Program-made: the position numbers and the translations under genes
Shown: positions 11,387-23,020 of the stretch, in pieces
Position numbering within the stretch: position 1 is the stretch's first letter
Layout: each line of letters starts with the position of its first letter
Assembly: GCF_026212465.1 (NCBI RefSeq)
Contig: NC_080060.1
Location: forward strand, 16,889,366-16,953,365
DNA: 64,000 bases
Origin: Amaranthus tricolor
Lineage: Eukaryota; Streptophyta; Magnoliopsida; Caryophyllales; Amaranthaceae
Direction of reading: 5' to 3'
Notes under the pieces: generated by a model
Told to the model about the DNA's origin: nothing
Seen by the model: the letters and a program-made list of their open reading frames with translations, nothing else
Databases searched by the model: none

Positions 11387-12700
11387 TGTAGAAATACTAA
11401 TGGATGATCGAATGCAACAAGAGGGGGGGTGAATTGTTGTGTAGTAGGTTTAAGATTTTTGCCTCTAATTTTTTTCGCGGAATTATATTAAGTAAAGGAC
11501 AAAAACTTAAACTTAAAAACGAAAAGAAAAATAATAAAGGAGACAAGGATTTTTACGTGGAAACCTTCTTGGCCTAATAAGAAGGAAAAACCACGACCCC
11601 CCGGGATTTCAAAATTCTCACTATGTTTAGGCAATTAGTTACAATTACACAAAACAATGTTTGCTTCACTTGAAGCTTCTCAATTCTCTAAACGCTTTAC
11701 TCAAAGCTTCTCTACTTAGGCCTACTTCTCTTCTCTTCTCTTCTCTTCTCTTCTCTTCTCTTCTCTTCTCTCCTTCTCTTTCTCTTCTCTCGATTCTATT
11801 CTCTATTCCCTTAGACTTCCCATAAGTCTAATTACAACAAAACACTCAATTACCCTTTACAAGGCCAATTCTCATTAAGATCAAAATGAAATTGTTGCTT
11901 AAGAAAAATATTATAAATTAATTGGCATTTAAAACTTAGAATATTTTTCTCAATTAATTCTCCCTTAGATGGACTCTCTCAATGCAACATTTATTCATTT
12001 ATCCATCCATGCATACTGAACCGTAATTTCCCTCTTTTATAAGGAGGAACAGCAGACAGTGCACTCAGCCCATGTTCTCCACAAAATGCACATATCCCAC
12101 GACTTCCACAAACTTACTTGCTCCCAAAGAAAACGGGAAGTTAGTTGAAGTTTAGAAGTGGAATGTAACTGCTGCTTGCACATGCACGGTTAAGAACATC
12201 ATGGTTTAAGGAAGATCCTAAATTGTAGGAGACAAATTCAAAGTGTAGAATAAGTCCCTTTGATATCCGAGTTTATAGGAGATAAACAAGGAATTGATCT
12301 TCTCCATGTTTTTAGGCGAATTAAAAAAATATTTTGCCAATTAATAAATAAATTTAATTAAGCAACTAATTAAATTTTAACCTTTTACATTAACCAAAAA
12401 CAGAAAATATAATTTTCGTAATCTTCCAGTCAATGTCTTCTTCGGACCTGTATCGTGAGGAACAGCACACTGTCTCCATCTACAACATTCGTCAGAACTT
12501 CAACTCTAGGAACAGTAAACTGTCTTCAAGAGCAATTTCCCAACTTCTTGGATATTTGAGACATGTACTTCTTCCACGAATCAAGTCATAGGCTTCATCA
12601 ACGATTCACATTAAATCGGATATATACCTACAAAACAATCTCTAAAATATGTTTGTTTATTTAAAAGTAAAGTCATCATCAAAACCTTAAGAGGCCAACA
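11387..12700 (-). repeat. SIRE-type copia 5' LTR
   Basis: 1314 bp, identical to the other LTR except at one base seen by eye. It drives the element: TATAAAAG on the minus strand at 12034-12041 is the likely core promoter. The pentanucleotide array is at 11726-11771. Confidence 0.95.
12034..12041 (-). promoter_or_regulatory. TATA box of SIRE-type 5' LTR
   Basis: TATAAAAG on the minus strand within the 5' LTR, about 650 bp from the inner LTR end, followed downstream by GC-poor sequence. It is a canonical TATA motif, and the same word is in the 3' LTR at 2613-2620. The transcription start is inferred to lie about 30 bp further on. Confidence 0.55.
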
Positions 12701-12705
12701 TCCAC

Positions 12706-13004
12706 CAATAGTCAGCGTCTTCCACTAGGAAAAACGCGGCTTGGTCAACCATGAGCTCAGCAGGACATCTCACCACACTAAAAAGCTTGTCAAATTCTCT
12801 CAGCCAGTTTTCCAACATAGAAGGTTCACCTTTTCCACTATAAGTCGAGGGTTTACTCTGGGCTATTCTCTTACTAATTGACGAAGCCTTTTCCTCCAAG
12901 GATTTCGGTCTCGGATTCCTTGCACCAGCTAGGGCCTTAACTAGGTTTCGAAGCACGCGATCAGAGTTTCCTCTTGGCACGGACCTTTTCAAAAAGGGTG
13001 GCAT
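12706..13004 (-). CDS. G1 gag, N-terminal part, cut by the copia insertion
   Basis: Encodes the first about 100 residues of Gag, starting MPPFLKRSVPRG and ending in ADYWW. The YSGKGEPSMLENWLREFDKLF stretch (only partly quoted in family terms: the GE/P..L..W...F pattern) is the usual entry to a plant gypsy retrotrans_gag capsid domain. The frame reads into the copia LTR for four codons and then stops, but across the insertion it continues at 1965 in the same phase after one TCCAC duplication is discounted. Normal Gag length would therefore be restored only in an allele without the copia element. The start is chosen as the first Met, 433 bp downstream of the pre-gag ORF stop. Confidence 0.82.
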
Positions 13005-13437
13005 GATGGCAGGTATACTGCATTAGGTTAAACAAGGTATGTAAATACATTACTACAGCGTTCGTGGTTAAGGAGAAAAACTCATTCTGTTATAGTTCTA
13101 AAATAAACAAGGTAGTAGCCTCAAAGGAAAAAGGGTTGAACAATGAGTCTATAATCAAATCTATTTTTTTTTTCCATAAATACAATACTGAATCGATTCT
13201 ACTTACTAATGTTTAGACTTTAAAAAACAAAATTCAAATTCAAAACAATAATACCATATAATTCCAATCTAAAAGAAATAATTGGGTCTAGATTCCCACA
13301 TAATCATTGTTCAAATACTACAAAAGTCCGAGATAAACAACCAAATCATTTAACCAACAAAATTGTTCACAATTATTCTACTAAGGGACTAGACATACGA
13401 ACTCGTACACATGCATAATCAAATAAAATAAAAACAA
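13005..13437 (-). other. G1 spacer between pre-gag ORF and gag
   Basis: No coding frame or structured signal is evident. AT-rich, with a T-run near 13165. It probably serves as the leader of gag or as an intergenic spacer of the genomic RNA. Confidence 0.5.
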
Positions 13438-14406
13438 TCAGGCAAATAAAGGCGACGCATCCATACGGTCCCGATCCTCCATGTATTGATCAGGGTCAAA
13501 ATCAGCATCATCAGAGTCATCGCTAGACGCGCTATCGGAATCAGAAGGGGTTCCTACAGATAAGGAATCACTCATAGTAAGTCGCGCTACGGAATCAGAA
13601 AGCTCTACAATTATTGGCTCAGGTGGTTCCTCCTCCCACATCATGATTTCACTCTCTTCCTCACTCATGAGATCCTCTTGCCTCACCGGCCAACCCCCTA
13701 GAATAATTACCCCGCTATCATTATCACTCAACATTCCATCTCTATCAGCTAGTTCCCCCTCCTCATCAGCATTATATCCATCCCCTAAGTTATCCTCATC
13801 AGGCTCTTCTACCACTCCTAAAGAATCCTCCTCCATGAATTCTCCCTGCTCCTCATCAGAATTTCCTTCGAAATCCTCCTCAAATTCCTCTTCTGGGTCC
13901 TCATCGGGGTCTTCCTCCGGGTCCTCTTCTGGATCCTCCTCGGGATCCCTCTCGAAATCCAGCTCATCGAAGATTATAAATGACACTGAGTTTGGGTTTA
14001 CTACGGGAACATCCTCCTCATTATTATCTCTCCTTGCCCCACTAGGTTCTGGAACGTCAACTCCGTCCCGACCCTTAGTTTGCACTGCTCTTACCCTTCT
14101 GTCAATCTCTAGGTGAAACTGGTCACTCCTCTCTTTCAGTGCAATCATCTCCTCCTCCATTATTCTTTCATACACTAGTTTGGACTTTTTGTAGATCATT
14201 TCCATTCGTCGGGTGTAATCCAAGTCACTTTCCCCCTCTTTTCTATCCCAAATTCCCAGAGCATCTATTTCTGCCCAAGCTGGGGCATTAACTAAAGCTC
14301 TCCAGGGTTCCTCTCGGGTATTAATTCCCTCTTCGGCCGGTCTTTTTCCTTTATCCATGAAAGAAAGTAATAATCGAACTTCCTGACTCACAAAGAAACA
14401 AAACAA
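13438..14406 (-). CDS. Acidic pre-gag ORF of G1 (function unknown)
   Basis: A 322-codon frame between the primer-binding site and gag. The first in-frame Met is at 14406; a second, MDKGKRPAEEG at 14358 (306 aa), lies just downstream of a good 3' splice signal (TGTGAGTCAG at 14383) and is my preferred start. The N-terminal third is charged and helical-looking (DYTRRMEMIYKKSKLVYERI). The middle is a run of D-P-E-E repeats and the C-terminus is Ser/Asp rich (SDSDSASSDDSDDADFDPD). There are no membrane segments, zinc fingers or catalytic motifs. Element G3 has a homologous ORF in the same place, sharing the DYxxRMxMIxxKxxxV pattern and an acidic Ser-rich tail; G2 lacks it. I do not recognise the family. 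Partial similarity in G3 argues it is a maintained element gene rather than chance. Confidence 0.72.
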   Translation of the reverse strand: MFCFFVSQEVRLLLSFMDKGKRPAEEGINTREEPWRALVNAPAWAEIDALGIWDRKEGESDLDYTRRMEMIYKKSKLVYERIMEEEMIALKERSDQFHLEIDRRVRAVQTKGRDGVDVPEPSGARRDNNEEDVPVVNPNSVSFIIFDELDFERDPEEDPEEDPEEDPDEDPEEEFEEDFEGNSDEEQGEFMEEDSLGVVEEPDEDNLGDGYNADEEGELADRDGMLSDNDSGVIILGGWPVRQEDLMSEEESEIMMWEEEPPEPIIVELSDSVARLTMSDSLSVGTPSDSDSASSDDSDDADFDPDQYMEDRDRMDASPLFA

Positions 14407-14633
14407 GACAATTAATTTCTGAGATAAGACAAAGATAGATAATTCAGAGCATCAGAGATATAAACACAAAAATCCTATCATGCACACATCAAAGATATCC
14501 ATGACATCATACTTAAAGACACCAAGCACAACACATCATATCCCCTTAATGTCTACCCCTTTTTACTCTCGTCAAATTTTTTTTTTTCTACGTTAGTCTA
14601 TCAGTACAGATAAATAACACTAAATAAAACTCC
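14407..14633 (-). promoter_or_regulatory. G1 untranslated leader with candidate intron
   Basis: No ORF. On the minus strand the segment ends in a pyrimidine-rich tract and TGTGAGTCAG/GAAG, a good 3' splice site. Candidate donors upstream include AAGTATGATG. G3 has the same CAG/GAA boundary just before its pre-gag ORF, which supports a spliced leader. Inference only. Confidence 0.35.
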
Positions 14634-14646
14634 CGCTCTGATACCA
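14634..14646 (-). other. G1 primer-binding site
   Basis: The minus strand reads TGGTATCAGAGCG two bases inside the LTR end, complementary to the 3' end of initiator Met tRNA as in most plant LTR retrotransposons. It fixes the minus orientation and the inner LTR border at 14649. Confidence 0.9.
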
Positions 14647-14648
14647 GT

Positions 14649-16906
<2,258 letters not shown>

Positions 16907-19768
16907 GGGATGATAATTTATGTCAACTTCAAAGTCTTTAATGATTTCCAGCCACCGCCTTTGTCGCATATTCAGCTCCTTCTGAGTGAAGACATATTTC
17001 AAATTTTTATGATCAGTGAAGATCTTGCATGGTACTCCATAGAGATAATGTCTCCATAACTTCAGAGCAAGAATTACAGCTGCTATTTCAATGTCGTGTA
17101 CTGGATAATTCAACTCGTGTGGCCTTAATTGCCTTGACGCATAAGCTACTACTTTGCCTTCTTGCATTAGCACACATCCCAAACCTTCCTTCGATGCATC
17201 ACAATATACCTCAAATGCTTTCCCACAGTCGGGCATGATCAACACAGGTGCCGTCGTAAGTCTCCTTTTAAGCTCTTCTAATGATTTACTCTGCTTCTCG
17301 CCCCACTGAAACCGAACTCCCTTTTTAAGCAACTCAAACAACGGTCGGGCAATTTTAGAAAAATTTTCCACAAACTTCCTGTAATAGCCTGCCAAGCCTA
17401 AGAAACTTCTTACTTCAGTAACACTCTTTGGATTCGGCCATTCCATCACTGCTCTAATCTTTTCAGGGTCAACAGAAATTCCATCTTTCGAAACAACGTG
17501 CCCTAAGAAAGATATGTTCTCTAACCAAAATTCACATTTACTAAACTTGCCATAAAGTTTCTCCTTTCTCAACTTCTCTAAAACTATCCTTAAGTGCTGC
17601 TCATGTTGCTCTTCATTCTTCGAATACACCAATATATCATCAATAAACACAACCACAAACTTATCCAGGTAAGGGTTGAAATATCTTTGCATGAGGTCCA
17701 TAAATGCTGCTGGAGCATTCGTTAGACCAAATGGCATTACTAGAAACTCATAGTGCCCATATCTGGTTCTAAATGCAGTCTTAGGAATATCATCTTCAGC
17801 AATCCTCAATTGATGATAACCAGACCTCAAATCTATCTTCGAAAAGACCCTTGCTCCCCCTAACTGATCAAAAAGGTCGTCTATCCTTGGCAAAGGATAA
17901 CGATTCTTGATGGTAATCTTATTGATCTCCCGATAATCAATGCATAGCCTCATACTCCCATCTTTCTTCCTGACAAAGAGGACCGGAGTTCCCCATGGTG
18001 AAACGCTAGGTCGAATGAAACCTTTTTCCAGCAATTCATCTAGCTGCTTTTTCAGCTCAGCCAATTCAGCTGGAGCAAAACTGTAAGGAGTTTTAGAAAT
18101 AGGGGTGATATCAGGAATAAGGTCAATATGGAAGTCTACTTCTCTTCTTGGAGGTATACCGGGTAATTCTTCAGGAAACACATCAGAATATTCTTGCACG
18201 ATCGAGGTTTCTTGCAAACTAGGTTTAGGTTTTACTTCTTCAGTAGTAACATAACATAAGAACCCTTCATCTCCTTGTCTTATCATTTGTGATGCTTGAA
18301 TTACAGAAATTGTCTCTAGCTGAGATCTTGAGTTCTTCCGAATACACTTTGTTCCCTCGGGAGTTTTTATTCTAACAACCTTTTCCTTACACAAAATCTC
18401 CGCTGAATATCTCTCCAACCAATCCATACCCAAAATGATATCAAATGTTCCCAAATCGAATTGAATTAAGTCAGCTGGTAAAAGATTCCCACAAATCTCC
18501 AATGGAAAATCATAAAAGATACGATCACACAGGTAAGGTGTACCATCAGGTAAGTTGATACACAAGTGGGATTTTTGAGGTTTTAAAGAAATAGAAGATA
18601 TGCGGAGAAAAGCACTGGATATAAAAGACCTATCCGCTCCACAATCAAACAAAACATTTGCCGTAAAATTACCAACAGGAAATTTTCCAGAAATTACTTT
18701 ACCTTCAACTTCAAACTCCTGGTGTAAACCATCATAATGATCTCCAATTGCATGCAGGCCTACTGATGCTTTAGTCTCATTCCTCTGATTGCCAAATGCT
18801 CTGTTTCCTGCAGCTTCTGATGTTGTTTTGCTCAGATTGAACGTTTCCCCACAGTTACTAGCCAGATGTCCCTCCTTGTGACACTTGTAACATACAATCT
18901 TCCCATTACAGTTTCGGCCTCGATGATCTTTTCCACATAACCTACATTTCCACTGTGTCGGCCTTGCTACAGTCTGAAACGGCTTCTTCCCTTCATTCTT
19001 GGCCTTCTTGTACCTACTGCCCCCACTAGATTCATTCTTTCTTTTATTAAACCCGTCATCTTTTTCCAAAATACGCTCGTACTCCAAGGCTTGATTGTAC
19101 AAATCATCAAAATCTTGATATCTATGTGTGCCTTTTTGGATCCTGAGGTTCAGACCTTCGAAAAATCTAATCGCCTTGCCTCGATCAGAGATCACTATTT
19201 CGGTAGCGAATCTAGCCAGCTCTCTGAACTTACTTGCGTACTCGATCACTGACATAGTTACTTGCCTCAGAAACAAGAATTCATTCTCTTTCTTTCTCTG
19301 AAGCGAGGGTGGGTAAAATTGATCACGAAGCTTCTTTATAAATTCTTCCCATGTAGAATCTATGGCGATTTGTTTTACAGTCCTCCACCATAATTCAGCA
19401 GTGCCTGTTAAGTAGAATGCGGCTAATTTCACTTTCATCCTTGACGGGCAGTTTATAGCCTCCAACAGTTTCTCCATTTCTGCAATCCAATCCTCAAAGC
19501 GAACTGGATCAGGTTCTCCATCATATTTTGGAGGTTGATGACTAGACAATCTCTTATAAAATTTCCCCTCATCATCTTCATGGAAACGACTCATCTGCTT
19601 CTCCATTAAGTTCAGCAGCCTCTCATTATTCCTTTCCATCATTCTTAACTGATTTTCCAGAGCCTGAACTCTTGCATCCTGGGTCGTGTCATCAGTAATA
19701 TCATTCCTCGTCTCTTGAGGTTCACTTCTTGCGATACATCCTCTACCACCACCTCTTGGCATCTTCAA
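16907..19768 (-). CDS. G2 Gag-protease-RT-RNase H polyprotein, truncated by G1
   Basis: About 953 residues of one open frame (start [10 protein letters not shown]); the last 11 codons before the stop at 16871 come from the G1 LTR. Coiled coil at 30-60; retrotrans_gag about 85-240 ([23 protein letters not shown]). Knuckles are C275-x2-C278-x3-H282-x4-C287 and C293-x2-C296-x4-H301-x4-C306. The protease motif is FDCGADRSF at 374-382: the usual Ser/Thr after Asp375 is Cys. RT has [16 protein letters not shown] and FIDD at 708-711. RNase H has D857, E894 and D919. The frame is lost just after INYHP. Apart from the Cys the coding region is intact, so G2 may have been active until G1 hit it. Gag and Pol are one frame, as in many plant chromoviruses. 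Confidence 0.93.
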
Positions 19769-19964
19769 TAAAGTAGGGAAGTGTTGCGTTAGCTACATTT
19801 TAAATTGCAAATCACATATATTTTTTTTTAAGCACAGAAAACACATAAAACAAATTTCATTTAAAATACTAATTTTAATTTAATTTTTTTTTTTTTTTCA
19901 AAATGTAATTTATCACGGTGTTTCCTAGTATCGGATAAGAAGATCCGACCATTCGAATAACGTT
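19769..19964 (-). other. G2 untranslated leader
   Basis: About 190 bp between primer site and gag start with T- and A-rich stretches (19825-19900). No ORF. Too short for the pre-gag ORF seen in G1 and G3. Confidence 0.6.
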
Positions 19965-19977
19965 GGCTCTGATACCA
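19965..19977 (-). other. G2 primer-binding site
   Basis: TGGTATCAGAGCC on the minus strand, two bases inside the LTR; Met-tRNA type. Confidence 0.9.
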
Positions 19978-20466
19978 AGTGTAACGGAGCGTTCTTTTCG
20001 AATTTAGGTTTATAATAATATAATAGTAGGTAATGCTAAGCGGAAGTCTATCGTACCGTGATTATTGCGAAAAACAAATAAGACAAAACAGAATTTTCAA
20101 TAAAAACAAAGAAAACTTGAATCATTAAAATATAATTTTACGTATTACATCTTTCTTTAATACATAATTATCGTTTTTACATACCCGTAATATAAACTAC
20201 ATATATACTAACATCACACAGACAATACTATAGCTTCTTAATAACTTCATGTAAAGTTACCTGCAGCATCTGCTCCCGAAATATGGGAACAGCCGATGGA
20301 AATCGGTCAGCTTTAAAAAAAACCGAGTATAAAAACTTACCGCAACTATACAAGTATGGATAGTATATGCACGACAATTAAGTAATAAGCAAAAATAAGT
20401 GCATTGCAATAAATAATATGCAAGGTATCTTATGTATTATAGGGAATTCATTTTTATATTAGATTC

Positions 20467-20576
<110 letters not shown>

Positions 20577-21390
20577 CTTCTGGTCCTTCTGCTTGAGTAC
20601 CAGGGCGTGATTTACTAACACTTCTGCTTGAGTGTTAGGGCGTGGAATCCGATTACTTATTTAATGAATGCAACACATATGATCTTTGTTTGATATATGT
20701 AAGGGCCTGTTAGGGTGAGGTAGACCAAAACCCCTAACTTAGTGGGAGTCGTCACTCCTCCAGTACAATGTTGCTCGAGCCACAGATCAGGTTAAACAAC
20801 CTTACTGTGTTCGCCGTATTTTACGTGCCGGAAAACACGTCCCACGTTTTTTACATGCCGAAAGCATGGTTCGGCATTTCCTTACTATCAAGCCTTTTTA
20901 TTATCATGTTACTGTTTTCATATAAATGCAACATTACAATAACATACAATAGAAATAAATTCATTACGACTTACATACAAATAATCATTTATTATTATTA
21001 AAATCAAAACTAAATGGGTCTTTAGTATTTATTTATAAATAAATTTCAATTATGCTTCATTATTTTCTTAATAACTTATTTTTAGATTTAATACATGAAT
21101 AATTAATTTTCTTAAGATTAAAATCTACATGAAATATTTTAAAATAAATAACTTATTATTAATTGAGTTGGTGTATATTCTTATTCACCAAAATAAATTA
21201 ATTTTAATTATTATTTTCATTTTTCTTTCTTTTTGCCTACAATAACAATTTAGATTATTAATTTATTTCTTTAAAATTTAAATATCACAAAATTTTACAA
21301 AAAAAATAATTTAAATGAAATGAAAATACAGTAACACTAAAAAAAATTATTTTTTTTTCCAGAATTATTTATTTTTAACCAATTTATGAA

Positions 21391-21728
21391 TTTTCTTATT
21401 TTATGCGTTTTTTAAGCAAAAATTAATAATAATATTTATACTCAACTATAATTCACGAAATTAATACAAAACTTATATTTCATATGTATATATGTACAGA
21501 AAAATTTTCGTTTAAAAATATTAATGTTTACTTTTTTAATTAAAATTATTTCAGATTTTGCGGTTTGTGTTTTTAGAAAAAATTAATAATAATATTTATA
21601 CTCAATAATATTTCACGAAATTATCACAAAATCTATATCTCATATATATATATGTACAGAAAAAATTTCGTTTAAAAATATTAATATTTACTATTTTAAT
21701 TTAAATTATTTCAGATTTTGCGGTTTTT
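21391..21728. repeat. 160-bp tandem duplication in G2 LTR
   Basis: Two adjacent copies, roughly 90% alike, anchored by TCAGATTTTGCGG at 21551 and 21711 (period exactly 160), plus a short third start. Confidence 0.8.
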
Positions 21729-22557
21729 GGCAATTCAAAGAATAAATCATATAAATTAAATTACAACGAATTAATTCACCAAAATTTGCAGAAAATGAAA
21801 TTTAAAAATAATAAACACATATAAAAATTTGTGGGCATAATTTCATGTAAATAAATATATGTAAGAATTTATACCTTTAATAATTTACTATTAACCAATT
21901 TCTTTTGTTGTAGAATTTTTAGCCACAATATTTGCTTCCTCCCCTTGAATTTCTATAATTAACACTAAATACTATTATTAGAAAATTTTTGAGAATTTTT
22001 AGGAATTTTTCTAGGGTTTTTAGAATTTTTTTTAGGAATAATTTGTTATTTGAGAGTAATTTTTCTTATTTTTCTTCTGTTAATTTTTTTTTTCCTTACC
22101 CACGGTTTGCTTGGGTTATGTAGGCTAAGATTGAAAATTTTTATTATTATAATTTTCCTTATCCTTCATGGGCAAGTAATTAATTTTTAACTCCAAGATT
22201 TTTTTTACTTTCTTGGTTTTATCTAAAGATAAGACTAACTAAACTTAGGCCACCTAGCATTGCTTGCCGCCAACTTCCAGATTTTTAGATTTTTTTTTTC
22301 TTTTTTTTTTATTATTATTATATTTTTTTTTATTTTTAATATAGGAAATAAAAAGATTAAGTTATTGTAGGTAATTTAGCTAGACTTTAATATTTAGGTA
22401 ATTTATTTTAAGAGAAATAAATTTTATATAAAGGAAAATCGAGAACTTAAAAACGATTGGAATAAAATTTCGAAATGGCATTAAAAAGAAAATAATAAAA
22501 CGAAACGATTATTGAATTTGTCAAAATATTTAAGATTAAGAAAAACAGTCTGTTACA

Positions 22558-22730
22558 TTTTGCACTTTCAGATCTATCTGTACTTGTAAGTTCACCATTT
22601 TCCTCCAAAACATCATTCTTAGTTCCATCATTACTGTCTTCAAAAGCACCTGGGGATAGAGATGGAGAGGGTGATTTGTATCGCCTAGGGTTTGTCTTCT
22701 TTACTGTCTTTAGAAGTTCCATTCTTATTG
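22558..22730 (-). pseudogene. Coding-looking host segment truncated by G2 (unidentified)
   Basis: On the minus strand a frame from about 22722 to the G2 border reads as plausible protein: basic and Ser/Pro rich (RRYKSPSPSLSPGAFEDSNDG) then acidic (NDVLEENGELTSTDRSE). It is higher in GC than its surroundings. Upstream lies a (TTA)n array that would read as Asn repeats, in a different frame (NGTSKDSKEDKP, then a stop), so either a frameshift or an intron intervenes. G2 cuts it at 22557 and G3 is inserted about 290 bp beyond the array. I cannot name the gene; it may be part of an older transposon. Confidence 0.35.
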
Positions 22731-22749
22731 TTGTTGTTATTGTTATTGC

Positions 22750-22850
<101 letters not shown>

Positions 22851-23020
22851 GTCAAATAAATTTTCTATCATAACACAAATACATACATGGATTAGAACCG
22901 GATATCAAAAAATCTCTCGAAGGATTGAATCAGTGTGAAAACAAAGCTGACCTTTTAGGAAGGGTATCTACATCTCACTCTTCAATAGAGAAGACGAGAT
23001 ATCCCAGAAAATAGAGCCAC
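22851..23020. other. Host sequence left of G3
   Basis: 170 bp with no recognisable feature except the GCCAC duplication at its end; it was contiguous with 33526 onward before G3 inserted. Confidence 0.6.

Larger units (their letters stand above)
1966..12700 (-). mobile_element. SIRE-type Ty1/copia retrotransposon with envelope-like third ORF, complete and very young
   Basis: 10,735-bp minus-strand element with 1314-bp LTRs (1966-3279 and 11387-12700) and perfect 5-bp duplications TCCAC at 1961-1965 and 12701-12705. In element order it has the 5' LTR, Met-tRNA primer site, Gag (604 aa), Pol (1076 aa), a third ORF (561 aa), a polypurine tract and the 3' LTR. The domain order protease-integrase-RT-RNase H makes it Ty1/copia. 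LTR start TGTTGGCC, long LTRs, large size and the third ORF point to the SIRE/Maximus lineage. I found a single difference between the LTRs (CGAAATG near 2660 versus CAAAATG near 12081), implying insertion within tens of thousands of years at usual plant rates. No frameshift is visible in any ORF. Confidence 0.93.

Noticed and set aside
13643..14116. Ser-rich plus-strand frame
   Set aside because: Shadow of the Glu/Asp-rich pre-gag ORF on the other strand.
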